A DNA stretch of 64,000 nucleotides from AP-15 sp963762575 (GTDB lineage Bacteria; Pseudomonadota; Alphaproteobacteria; ATCC43930; CGMCC-115725). The translations under genes and the position numbers were made by a program. Below the pieces are notes generated by a model, which was not told where the DNA came from, did no database searches, and worked only from the letters and a program-made list of their open reading frames with translations. Positions 50,504 to 59,309 of this stretch are shown here, in pieces (within the stretch, counting starts at the first letter, position 1; every line of letters begins with the position of its first letter). The DNA lies in assembly GCA_963762575.1 (NCBI GenBank), contig CAVXLL010000002.1, positions 1-64,000 on the forward strand, read 5' to 3'.

Positions 50504-51843
50504 TGCGCTATCTGCCGCTCACCGCGAACGACCGGGCGGAGATGCTCGCCGCAATCGGGGCCGCTTCGATCGATGCTCTGTTCGACGATGTGCCCGAGTC
50601 CGCGCGTCTCGCCGGGCCGGTTGATCTCCCCAGGGCTATGGGCGAAATCGAGGTTGAACGGTCGATTTCGCGCATGGCGGCGCGAAACGTCGCCGCCGGC
50701 TCGGTCCCGTTCTTCATCGGCGGCGGGGTGTACCGTCATCACGTCCCGGCGGCGGTCGACCACCTGATCCAGCGCGGCGAGTTCCTGACGTCTTACACGC
50801 CGTACCAGCCCGAGATCTCGCAGGGGACGCTGCAATATTTGTTCGAGTTCCAGACGCAAGTCGCGCTGCTGACAGGCATGGAAGTCGCCAACGCCTCGCT
50901 CTATGACGGGGCGACCGCCTGCGCCGAGGCGGTGATGATGGCCAATCGCATCACCGGCCGTCATAAGGCCGTGCTGTCGGGCGGGCTTCACCCGCATTAC
51001 CGCGAGGTCTGCGAGACCTATGGGCGGTTTGTCGGGTTCGAGCTGTCGACTCAGGACCCTTTGGGCGGCGAAAAGCCCGCTCGGCTCGTCGATCGCGACA
51101 CCTCCTGCGTGGTGGTGCAGAATCCGGATTTTTTTGGCGAAGTCCGGGATTATTCTGGGCTCGCGCAATCCTGCCACGATGCCGGAGCCCTGCTCGTCGT
51201 CGTCGTCACCGAGATCCTGTCGCTCGGCGCCATTCGCCCGCCCGGCGAGATGGGCGCGGATATCGTCGCGGCGGAGGGCCAATCGCTCGGCAACGCCCTC
51301 AACTTCGGCGGGCCGCATGTCGGGCTCTTCGCCACTCGGGACAGGTTCGTGCGTCAGATGCCGGGGCGTCTGGTCGGGCAGACCGTGGACGCCGATGGCC
51401 GGCGGGGCTGGGTCCTGACCCTGTCGACGCGCGAGCAGCACATTCGGCGCGAACGAGCGACCAGCAACATCTGCACCAATTCGGGATTGTGCGCGCTCGC
51501 TTTCACAATCCATCTGGCGCTGCTCGGCGAAGCAGGGTTGACCCGGCTCGCGCGCCTCAACCATGCCGCGGCTGTCTCGCTCGCCGAGCGGCTCGAGCGG
51601 GTGCCTGGGATACGCCTCCTGAACCGCGCCTTCTTCAACGAGTTCGCGGTCCAACTGCCGCGGCCAGCGGCAGAGATCGTCGAAATGCTCGCCGGAAAGG
51701 GCGTCCTCGCCGGGGTTCCGATCAGCCGCTTCTATCCCGACAACGACGAGGTGGCGGATCTGCTGCTCGTCGCGACGACCGAGATGACGACCGCAGAAGA
51801 CATCGACCGGCTCGAAGCAGGCTTGCGCGAGGTGCTGTCATGA
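50503..51843 (+). CDS. gcvPA: Glycine dehydrogenase (decarboxylating) subunit 1
   Basis: The alpha half of the split P protein, 446 residues, intact. FFIGGGVYRHHVPAAVDHLI, YTPYQPEISQGTLQYLFEFQ and ATSNICTNSGLCALAFTIHL are typical. With GcvPB it decarboxylates glycine on PLP and passes the aminomethyl group to H protein. Its ATG overlaps the gcvH stop by one base (TGATG), which supports the reading of gcvH to 50503. Confidence 0.95.
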   Translation: MRYLPLTANDRAEMLAAIGAASIDALFDDVPESARLAGPVDLPRAMGEIEVERSISRMAARNVAAGSVPFFIGGGVYRHHVPAAVDHLIQRGEFLTSYTPYQPEISQGTLQYLFEFQTQVALLTGMEVANASLYDGATACAEAVMMANRITGRHKAVLSGGLHPHYREVCETYGRFVGFELSTQDPLGGEKPARLVDRDTSCVVVQNPDFFGEVRDYSGLAQSCHDAGALLVVVVTEILSLGAIRPPGEMGADIVAAEGQSLGNALNFGGPHVGLFATRDRFVRQMPGRLVGQTVDADGRRGWVLTLSTREQHIRRERATSNICTNSGLCALAFTIHLALLGEAGLTRLARLNHAAAVSLAERLERVPGIRLLNRAFFNEFAVQLPRPAAEIVEMLAGKGVLAGVPISRFYPDNDEVADLLLVATTEMTTAEDIDRLEAGLREVLS

Positions 51844-53402
51844 ATGATTGGAGCCGGGCCCTCACCGCACACCAAGCTGACGAGCGGGCGTCTTCGTTCA
51901 AGACCGTCAGCGGCAATCGCGGGCTTCAGATTGAAGAGGCGCTGATCTTCGAGCAGGATTCACCGGGGCATTGCGGCGTCGATCTGCCCGAGCCGGCGCC
52001 GTTTCGCAACCGCTTGGCCGGCCTCGAGCGGCAAGCTGAGATCGGCCTCCCGGGCCTCAGCGAGCCGCAGGTGGTGCGCCACTTCACCCGCCTCTCGCAA
52101 AAGAACTACGCGATTGATACCGGGCTCTACCCGCTCGGTTCGTGCACGATGAAGCACAACCCGCGCCTCAACGAGAAATTGGCGCGCCTGCCCGGCCTTG
52201 CCGACATTCACCCGCTGCAGCCCATATCGACCGTACCGGGAGCGCTCGTGGTCATCGATACCCTCGCGCATTGGCTCAAGACATTAACCGGGATGCCGGC
52301 GATCGCATTGAGCCCAGCGGCGGGCGCGCATGGCGAGCTGTGCGGCATCATGTCGATCCGTGCGGCGCTCGAGGCGCGCGGCGACCGGCGGATCCGCGTT
52401 CTGGTTCCGGAATCCGCGCATGGCACAAACCCGGCGACCGCCGCAGCCTGCGGCTACTCCGTCGATCCTATCCCCGCCGATATGACAGGGCGGGTGGACC
52501 GCGCCGCCCTAGAGGCGAAGCTCGGCCCCGATGTCGCTGCGCTGATGCTGACCAATCCGAATACTTGCGGGCTGTTCGAGTGCGAGATCAACGAGATCGC
52601 CGACGCGGTGCATAGGGCAGGCGCGTTCTTCTACTGCGACGGCGCGAACTTCAACGCGATCGTCGGTCGCGTGAGGCCGGCCGATCTCGGCATCGACTGC
52701 ATGCACATCAACCTCCACAAGACGTTTTCCACACCGCATGGCGGCGGGGGGCCGGGAAGCGGGCCGGTTGCGCTCAGCGCCAACCTCGCCCCCTACGCGC
52801 CATTGCCATGGATCGTCCACGGACCGGACGGCCTCGAACTGATCGAGCATAAGACCCGCCCGGCGGAGAATTCTCTCGGGCGGCTGAAGGGGTTCCACGG
52901 TCAAATGGGCATGTTCGTGCGCGCGCTCGCCTACATGATGAGCCACGGCTCGGACGGGCTGCGGCAAGTGGCCGAAGACGCGGTCCTCAACGCCAATTAC
53001 CTGCGCGTCCGGCTCGCCGGCGATCTGAGTCTGTCGTTCCCCGGCCCGTGCATGCACGAGGTGCTGTTCGACGATCGCTTTCTGAAGGACACCGGGGTGA
53101 CGACGCTCGATTTCGCGAAGGCGCTGATCGACGAGGGGTATCACCCGATGACGATGTACTTCCCGCTGATCGTGCATGGGGCGATGCTGATCGAGCCGAC
53201 CGAGACCGAGAGCAAGGCCTCGCTGGACCGGTTCATCGCGGTCGTAAAAGCGCTCGCCGCAGCCGCGCGGTCGGGAGATACGGCTCGTTTCCGCGCGGCC
53301 CCCGTCTTGACGCCGCGCCGCCGCCTCGACGAGACCACCGCCGCCCGCAAGCCGGTGCTGCGCTGGCGCCCGGACCCGGTGCAGCAGCAAGCCGCTGATT
53401 AG
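51840..53402 (+). CDS. gcvPB: Glycine dehydrogenase (decarboxylating) subunit 2
   Basis: The PLP-binding beta half of split P protein, about 520 residues. I start at ATG 51840, which overlaps the gcvPA stop (ATGA); the longer frame from 51489 is only a shadow of gcvPA. GLYPLGSCTMKHNPRLNE, VPESAHGTNPATAAACGY and LMLTNPNTCGLFECEINEIA are family blocks, and the PLP Lys is in HINLHKTFSTPHGGGGPG. Last gene of the riboswitch operon; GC-rich palindromic repeats follow the stop and may terminate the transcript. Confidence 0.95.
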   Translation: MNDWSRALTAHQADERASSFKTVSGNRGLQIEEALIFEQDSPGHCGVDLPEPAPFRNRLAGLERQAEIGLPGLSEPQVVRHFTRLSQKNYAIDTGLYPLGSCTMKHNPRLNEKLARLPGLADIHPLQPISTVPGALVVIDTLAHWLKTLTGMPAIALSPAAGAHGELCGIMSIRAALEARGDRRIRVLVPESAHGTNPATAAACGYSVDPIPADMTGRVDRAALEAKLGPDVAALMLTNPNTCGLFECEINEIADAVHRAGAFFYCDGANFNAIVGRVRPADLGIDCMHINLHKTFSTPHGGGGPGSGPVALSANLAPYAPLPWIVHGPDGLELIEHKTRPAENSLGRLKGFHGQMGMFVRALAYMMSHGSDGLRQVAEDAVLNANYLRVRLAGDLSLSFPGPCMHEVLFDDRFLKDTGVTTLDFAKALIDEGYHPMTMYFPLIVHGAMLIEPTETESKASLDRFIAVVKALAAAARSGDTARFRAAPVLTPRRRLDETTAARKPVLRWRPDPVQQQAAD

Positions 53403-53409
53403 CGAAGCG

Positions 53410-53560
53410 CCAAAGCCCCTCTCCGTCCTTTAGGGGGGAGAGGGACCCAACCCGCAGGGTTAGGAGGGTGAGGTGGGAGGCGCCGCGAACGGCTCGTGAG
53501 CAACCGGAAACAAGACTGATACAGACCCCCTCACCCCGGCCCTCTCTCCGCAGGCGGGGG
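53410..53560. repeat. Pair of palindromic repeats after the gcv operon
   Basis: AAGCCCCTCTCC with GGGGAGAGGG, then a GGGTTAGGAGGGTGAGG tail; about 90 bp further an inverted copy with CCCCCTCACC and CCCTCTCTCC. The GAGAGGG and GGGTGAGG words are the same as in the repeats at 11.6 and 14.6 kb, so this is a dispersed family. Its place directly after gcvPB suits transcription termination. Confidence 0.6.
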
Positions 53561-53649
53561 AGGCATCGCGCGGTTCTGAAATCCACCTACGCCGATTTCT
53601 GAAGGCTGCCTTCGAGACCATATCGAACGGTTTAACTCGTCAAGTTTGG

Positions 53650-54070
53650 TTAATTCTTGTTCGGCGTCAGCACCTTTTCCTGGTCGAGACGTTGAGCGGC
53701 GGCTGACTCGAAGCAAAACGCTGGCCCTCGCTCTCCGGCTGACCGGTGTGGATGATGAACCGCCGGCGCCGCTGACGCCCGAAGAGCACACCCAGCCGCA
53801 AGCACGACATTTGAAAGCCAGAACCCCGCGGCCGCCGCGAATATCAATCGCACGTACCGAACGTCGCCGAGGAACGCTGACAGCAACAGCGATCCGGGGA
53901 AGACCGCCGAACACCACAGCTCGCGAGGAGGCCGAATCCTTCGGCGATCGGTTCGCCAAGTATCGCCGGCAGGTAACAACTCGATCCCCACGCCAGAGTC
54001 TGCGTCGTCCCGAGGGCAGCAACGACGACGTGACGACCGGCTTCATGTGCGCGCCCGATTTCCGGCCGAA
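53650..54070 (-). pseudogene. MFS transporter relic
   Basis: In one minus frame the text GTTQTLAWGSSCYLPAILGE, then PIAEGFGL, is the start of an MFS carrier. In a second frame follows PGSLLLSAFLG, in a third RSVRAIDIRGGRGVLAF, and in the second again SNVVLAAGC. Together these are the first three transmembrane segments and motif A of an MFS protein, broken by several indels and lacking the rest. No long frame covers it, so it is a genuine relic. It is divergent from marR and may once have been its target. Confidence 0.6.
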
Positions 54071-54202
54071 GGCCACGATCAGCGCGACGAGCGCGCTGCC
54101 AGTTACGATTGCATTTAGCGAGCAGGGCGAGACCGGTGTTTCCGGCCGAAAGCGGTTCGGCCACGATCCCGGAGCCGACCAGTCTAATACGCGCTGCGCC
54201 TT

Positions 54203-54231
54203 GCAACTATTATAGTTGCGACTATTATATC
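54203..54231. promoter_or_regulatory. marR promoter/operator
   Basis: GCAACTA-TTA-TAGTTGC (54203-54219) is an inverted repeat with perfect 7-bp arms. It is followed by GCGACTATTATATC (54218-54231). The TATTATAT inside this word can serve as a -10 box and ends only six bases before the marR ATG. A nearly identical word lies in front of emrA. Confidence 0.65.
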
Positions 54232-54235
54232 CCCC

Positions 54236-54754
54236 ATGAGAACCGCTGTGGGCGCATCCGCTCGCCGTCGTCACAAGGCCGCGAGCCCAACATCGATCGA
54301 CAATGCGATTATGCGTCCCGAGGAGAGTATCGGGTATCGCCTCAAGCTGGCACTCCAAGCCTGGACACGTCATCTGGACGCCGCGCTGCGGCCAATAGGG
54401 GTCACGCATCTGCAAGCCTTTGCTCTGGCCGCAATCGAGCTATTCCGTGAGCGGGGCGAGACGCCGTCGCAGGTTCGCATCGCCGAGTTTATGCAGTGTG
54501 ACCCGATGATGATCTCGAAAATCCTCAGGCTGCTGGAAAGCCGGGGCTACGTCGAGCGCTGCCCGCATCCGGATGATCCGCGGGCCAACGCGCTCCATCT
54601 CACGTCCGCCGGCCGGAAACTCGTATTGGAAGGATCCCCGGTGATCCGCGCCGCTCACGCCCGGTTTTTTGACTGCCGGCTGGACGCCGACGGGAAGCAG
54701 ACGCTGGCCGACCTGCTCGACCGTTTGCTGATGCCGGGGATTCCGGCGAACTGA
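54236..54754 (+). CDS. MarR family transcriptional regulator
   Basis: 172 residues from ATG 54236; an alternative ATG at 54311 (MRPEESIGYRLKLALQAWTR) would remove a basic tail of 25 residues. The winged helix is IAEFMQCDPMMISKILRLLE, with the wing RGYVERCPHPDDPRANALHL. MarR proteins repress efflux genes and are released by phenolic ligands. It lies upstream of emrA/emrB in the same direction and shares an operator-like word with their promoter, so it probably represses itself and the pump. No ribosome site precedes 54236; the mRNA could be leaderless. Confidence 0.87.
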   Translation: MRTAVGASARRRHKAASPTSIDNAIMRPEESIGYRLKLALQAWTRHLDAALRPIGVTHLQAFALAAIELFRERGETPSQVRIAEFMQCDPMMISKILRLLESRGYVERCPHPDDPRANALHLTSAGRKLVLEGSPVIRAAHARFFDCRLDADGKQTLADLLDRLLMPGIPAN

Positions 54755-54787
54755 TCTTCCGTCGGTTGCCTCCTTGATTTGATATCC

Positions 54788-54801
54788 GCGGCTATTATAT
54801 C
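54788..54801. promoter_or_regulatory. Operator-like word upstream of emrA
   Basis: GCGGCTATTATATC matches the GCGACTATTATATC word before marR at 13 of 14 positions. It lies 55 bp before the emrA ATG. This is a likely second MarR binding site or shared -10 region. Confidence 0.55.
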
Positions 54802-54855
54802 TGTGAGCTGATAGTTGTCGTGGATATGCTATTCGCGACATAGAGCGAGGGTCGC

Positions 54856-55976
54856 ATGATGGACGGATCACCGCTCGTTGGCTATGCCCGGCCCGCCATC
54901 GAAATCGCGACGCCGCCGACCACAGGCAGCTCCACGCGCAGCTGGTGGTCGCTGAAGCGTCTGCTGATCGTGGCCGCAGCGGTGGTGTTTCTTGCGGCGG
55001 CGGCGGTCTATGGCGTCTACTACTGGAGGACCGGCCGCTTTCTGGTTTCGACCGATGACGCCTATGTAGAGGCGCATTCGGTCCTGATCAGCCCCAAGGT
55101 GTCGGGCTATATCTCCGAGGTGCCGGTCGACGACAACCAATCGGTCAAGGCCGGCCAGGTGCTCGCGCGGATCGACCCGCGCGATTATCAGACCGCGCTC
55201 GACCAGGCGCGTGCCAATGTCGCGGCGGCGCAGGCGAGCATCGACACCCTCAACCAGCAGATCGCCCAGCAAAAGCTCGTTGTCGAGCAGGACCGCCAGC
55301 AGGTCGCGTCGGATCAGGCCGCGCTGGTCTTTTCGCAGCAGGATTTCCAGCGCTACACCGACCTGGCGAAGACCGGCTACGGCACCGTGCAGAGGGCGCA
55401 GCAGGCGCAGGCCGACATTCGCGAAAAACAGGCCGCCTTCCAGCACGACACCGCGGTTGTCGCCGCCGCCGAGAAGCAGATCGGCGTTTTCGAGGCGCAG
55501 CTCGCCCAGGCCAACGCGACACTCGCCCAGCAGCAGGCGATGGAGCACCAGGCCGAACTCAACCTCAGCTACACGACGATCACGGCCCCGGTCGACGGCA
55601 CCGTCGGCGTTCGCACCTTGCGGGTCGGGGAATACGTCCAGGCCGGCACCCAGCTGATGGCGGTCGTGCCGTTGCAGGCGGTCTACATCACCGCGAATTA
55701 CAAGGAGACGCAGCTGACCGATGTGCGGCCCGGCCAGACGGTCACGATCGATGTCGACACCTTCCCCGGCACCACGGTGCACGGCCATGTCGACAGCCTC
55801 GCGCCCGCGAGCGGCCAGGAATTCGCGCTGCTGCCGCCCGACAATGCGACTGGCAATTTCACCAAGATCGTCCAGCGCATCCCGGTCAAGATCGACATCG
55901 ACAAAAATGACCCGCTCTTCGGCATGCTGCGCCCGGGCATGTCGGTCGAGCCGACGATCGACACAAGGCCGGCTAA
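54856..55976 (+). CDS. emrA: EmrA-type HlyD family efflux adaptor
   Basis: A membrane fusion protein with one N-terminal membrane segment (LLIVAAAVVFLAAAAVYGVY). The lipoyl-like half DDAYVEAHSVLISPKVSGYI is followed by a long Gln/Ala-rich coiled-coil hairpin (about residues 105-220) and the second lipoyl half (TITAPVDGTVGVRTLRVGEY). It links an inner-membrane exporter to an outer-membrane channel. The open frame runs on into emrB; a one-base loss near 55963 hides the natural end PTIDTKAG followed by TAA at 55974-55976. With that correction it is about 373 residues, the usual EmrA length. Confidence 0.88.
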
Positions 55977-56004
55977 CGCCGCGTCCTCATCCGGGAGGCG
56001 CATC

Positions 56005-57581
56005 ATGACCGCCGAGCGACCGCGACGGCGAGCCCGCGGTCACGCTGAAGACCTGGATCGCGGTCGGCGGCGCCTTGCTCGGCGCCTTCATGGCGGTGCT
56101 CAACATCCAGATCACCAATACCTCGCTGCCCTATATCGAAGGCGGCATCGGCACCGGCGGCGTTTACGGCACCTGGATATCGACCGCCTACCTGATCGGC
56201 GAGATCATCGTCATCCCGATGACCGATTTCCTGAGCCGGGTATTTTCGTTGCGCCGCTACCTGCTCGCCAATGTCGGCGCTGTTCCTGTTGTTCTCGGTG
56301 CTGTGCGGGCAGGCGCACAGCCTCGGCGAGATGATCGTGTTCCGCGCACTGCAGGGTTTCGCCGGCGGCGTCATGATCCCGCTCGCCTTCACGATCATCA
56401 TGCTCGATGCTGCCGCGCCTCGAAGCAGGCGATGGGGCTCGCGGGGTTTGCGGTGACGGCGACCTTCGCGCCGGCGATCGGCCCGACGATCGGCGGTTAT
56501 TTCACCGACAATTACGGCTGGCCCTATGTGCTTCTACGTCAATCTCGTCCCCGGCGTGGTCATGCTCGGCGCGCTCTGGTACGGCTTGCCAAAGGCGCCG
56601 ATGCAGCTCGGGCTGTTGCGCCGCGGCGACTGGCGCGGCATCGCGCTGATGGCGGTCGGCCTTGCCGCCTTCCAGACGGTGCTCGACGACGGCAACGTCT
56701 ATGATTGGTTCGGCTCGCCCTTCATCGTCAAATTGAGCCTGGTCGCGGCGGTCGCGCTCGGCGCGTTCGTCGTGCTCGAGTTCTTGACGACCAGAGCCGC
56801 TGGTCAATTTCCGGCTGCTCGGCCGCCGCAATTTCGGCCTCGGCACCTTGGGCAATTTTCTGCTCGGCTTCGCCCTCTACGCCTCGGCCTATCTGCTGCC
56901 CCAGTATCTCGCCGTGACGCAAGGCTTCGACGCCGAGCAGAGCGGCGAGGTGATGGCGTGGACCGGGCTGCCGCAGCTGTTGGTGATCCCGCTCGTGCCG
57001 CTGTTGATGAAGCGTATCGACGCGCGCTTGCTCGTCGGCGCAGGCCTGCTCGTATTCGCCGCCAGCTGCTTCATGAACCTCGAGCTCGACCAAAACTACG
57101 CGGCGCCGCAGCTGTTCTGGCCCGACGTCGTTCGGGCGCTCGGCCAGGCGATCGTCATGACCCCGATCTCCGCCATCGCAATGGTCGGGATCACGCCCAG
57201 CGGAGGCCGGTGCCGCCTCGGGCCTCTTCAACATGATGCGCAACCTCGGCGGCGCGATCGGCACCGCCGCGATCGAGACCTTTTTTACCAAGCGCGAGCA
57301 GTTTCACTCGGCCATCATCACCCCAGCATGTCTCGCTGCTCGAGCCGGCGACGCGCGACCGGCTCGCCGAATTGCAGCAATATTTCATGTCGCACGGCTT
57401 CCCCGACCCCGCGGGGGCACTGCACCGCGCCATCATCGCCGTCGGCCAGACGATCCGTGCCCAAGCGACGATCATGGGTTACGCCGATTGCTTCGCGTTG
57501 CTTGGCGCCGTTCTTATCGTCGCCGTCTTGCCGGTCGCGTTGCTCAGAAAGGGCACCGGCTCCGGGGGCGCCGCGCATTAA
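56005..57581 (+). pseudogene. emrB: EmrB-type DHA2 exporter, many frameshifts
   Basis: Begins at ATG 56005 after a GGGAGG site. The protein can be followed only by changing frame: TWIAVGGALLGAFMAVLNIQ to FSLRRYLLANVG, then LFLLFSVLCGQAHSLGEMIV, then KQAMGLAGFAVTATFAPAIG, then FYVNLVPGVVMLGALWYGLP, then RRNFGLGTLGNFLLGFALYA, then ASGLFNMMRNLGGAIGTAAI, and finally LAELQQYFMSHGFPDPAGAL to a stop at 57581. At least seven single-base indels are needed. All 14-segment exporter blocks are present in the right order, so either the gene is freshly inactivated or this stretch was poorly sequenced. Confidence 0.85.
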
Positions 57582-57658
57582 CCCTTCCCGGTGCGGTTTG
57601 CTACCTAAACTCAACCCATCATTAGGCGGTTTGCGGAGATTCCTGTAATCTCCCTGCC

Positions 57659-58564
57659 ATGGCCGTCGAGATCCCGTTTCGCCGCGAATTTTCGTTCGAA
57701 TATGGCCGGCTCGAGCCGGTTGCGCCGATGATCCGGCGCATCCTAGCGCGCAATCCCAGCCCCTTTACCTTCCGGGGCACCGGGACTTATGTCGTGGGCC
57801 ATGGCGAGGTCGCGGTGATCGACCCAGGGCCTGATCTCGCCGAGCATGTCGAGGCGCTGCTCACGGGGCTCGCGGGCGAGCAGGTCACGCATATTCTGGT
57901 TACTCATACGCACCGCGACCACTCGCCGGCGGCGCGGGCGCTGCAGGCGGCGACCGGCGCCCCGACCTATGGGTTCGGCCCGCATGCCGGCGGAAAGCGC
58001 GGCGACCCGGCGGTCGAGGAGGGCGGCGATTGGGATTTCGTCCCCGACAGGACCCTCGGCGACGGCGAGCGGATCGCCGGCAAGGGTTGGGTTTTCGAGG
58101 CGGTGCACACGCCGGGCCACACCTCGAACCATCTGTGCTTCGCCTTGCCCGACAGCGGAATACTATTCAGCGGCGACCATGTCATGGGGTGGTCGACCAG
58201 CGTTATCGCCCCGCCCGACGGCGACATGGCGGCCTATATGGCCTCGCTGGACAAGCTGTTCGGTCGTGCGGATATGGTCTATTGGCCGACGCACGGACCG
58301 GCCATCACCGAACCGCAGGATTACGTGCGCACCTTCATCGCCCATCGGCGCGAACGTGAGGCCGGCATTCTCGACTGCTTGCGGGCCGGCGTCGGGCGGA
58401 TCGAGGCAATCGTCGAACGGCTGTACACCGGCCTGCAGCCGGGGCTGCACCGCGCCGCCGGGCGTTCGGTGCATGCGCATTTGATCGACCTCGTAGCGCG
58501 CGGCATTGTCGAGAGCGACGGGCCGCCGACGCTGGACGCGCATTATCGCATAGCCCGCAATTAG
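57659..58564 (+). CDS. MBL fold metallo-hydrolase
   Basis: 301 residues with the metal-binding signature VTHTHRDHSPAA (His83, His85, Asp87, His88), then His in VHTPGHTSNHLCF and Asp in LFSGDHVMGW. The C-terminal LACTB2-like winged-helix end (SVHAHLIDLVARGIVES) assigns it to the glyoxalase II-like/LACTB2 branch. Members are zinc-dependent hydrolases; some are RNases, most are not characterised. Intact frame, 78 bp after emrB. It is convergent with rlmE. Confidence 0.87.
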   Translation: MAVEIPFRREFSFEYGRLEPVAPMIRRILARNPSPFTFRGTGTYVVGHGEVAVIDPGPDLAEHVEALLTGLAGEQVTHILVTHTHRDHSPAARALQAATGAPTYGFGPHAGGKRGDPAVEEGGDWDFVPDRTLGDGERIAGKGWVFEAVHTPGHTSNHLCFALPDSGILFSGDHVMGWSTSVIAPPDGDMAAYMASLDKLFGRADMVYWPTHGPAITEPQDYVRTFIAHRREREAGILDCLRAGVGRIEAIVERLYTGLQPGLHRAAGRSVHAHLIDLVARGIVESDGPPTLDAHYRIARN

Positions 58565-58582
58565 GCTCGGGGCTGGTTCTCC

Positions 58583-59308
58583 CTACCCGCGGCCGCGAAA
58601 CCCCTTCGCGACAACGTACGTCTCCGCTGACTCGGCGCGGCTCGCCGGCGGCTTGGCGTGGCGCACTTCGGCGAAGGCAAGCTTGAGCTGCGCGAGGAGC
58701 GAGCCCTCCGCGCCGCCCTGGAACACCTTGGCGACAAACGCGCCGCCGGGCTTGAGGATCTGCTCGGCCACAACAAATGCCGCCTCCGCGAGCGCGACGA
58801 TCCGCAGATGGTCGGTCGCAGCATGGCCGGTCGTCGAGGGTGCCATGTCGCTCAGCACCACGTCGGCCAAACCGCCGAGCCTGGCTTTGATGGCCGTCAC
58901 CGCGGCGGGGTCGTGAACATCAGCGCGCAGGATTGCGGCTCTGGCGATCGGCGCAGTCTCCGCGAGATCCATCCCGACGACAATGCCGCGCACGCCGACG
59001 CGCTCGACGGCGACTTGCGTCCAGCCGCCCGGCGCACAGCCGAGATCGACCACCCGGCGGCCCGGCAGCAGGAGCCGGAAACGGTCGTCCAATCCGATCA
59101 GTTTGAAGGCCGCTCGCGACCGGTAACCGAGCCGCTGCGCCTCCGCGACATAGGGGTCGTTCAGTTGACGCGACAGCCACTCGGTCGAGGACGGCTTGCG
59201 CCGGCGCGCGCTGCGAACCCGTACTGTCGCGCTGCGTGTGATGGGCGGCCCGGACCGGTTCGCGCCGCGCCGCCGCCGATCTCGGGACCGGCCGCCCTCG
59301 TCCGCCAC
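58583..59308 (-). CDS. rlmE: 23S rRNA (uridine-2'-O)-methyltransferase RlmE
   Basis: RlmE (FtsJ/RrmJ) methylates the 2'-O of U2552 in the A loop of 23S rRNA. 241 residues: a basic N-terminal tail of about 40 residues, the SAM motif VVDLGCAPGGWTQVAVE, and the catalytic tetrad Lys69 (RAAFKL), Asp154 (LSDMAPSTTGH), Lys194 (FVAKVFQGG) and Glu229 (SAETYVVAKG). It follows the Ppx/GppA gene with only one base between the stop and start, a standard alphaproteobacterial pair. Confidence 0.95.
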   Translation of the reverse strand: MADEGGRSRDRRRRGANRSGPPITRSATVRVRSARRRKPSSTEWLSRQLNDPYVAEAQRLGYRSRAAFKLIGLDDRFRLLLPGRRVVDLGCAPGGWTQVAVERVGVRGIVVGMDLAETAPIARAAILRADVHDPAAVTAIKARLGGLADVVLSDMAPSTTGHAATDHLRIVALAEAAFVVAEQILKPGGAFVAKVFQGGAEGSLLAQLKLAFAEVRHAKPPASRAESAETYVVAKGFRGRG

Positions 59309-59309
59309 G

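Noticed and set aside
51489..51839. N-terminal extension of gcvPB to 637 residues
   Set aside because: The extra 117 residues are a shadow frame of gcvPA; the ATG at 51840 overlaps the gcvPA stop as expected for an operon.
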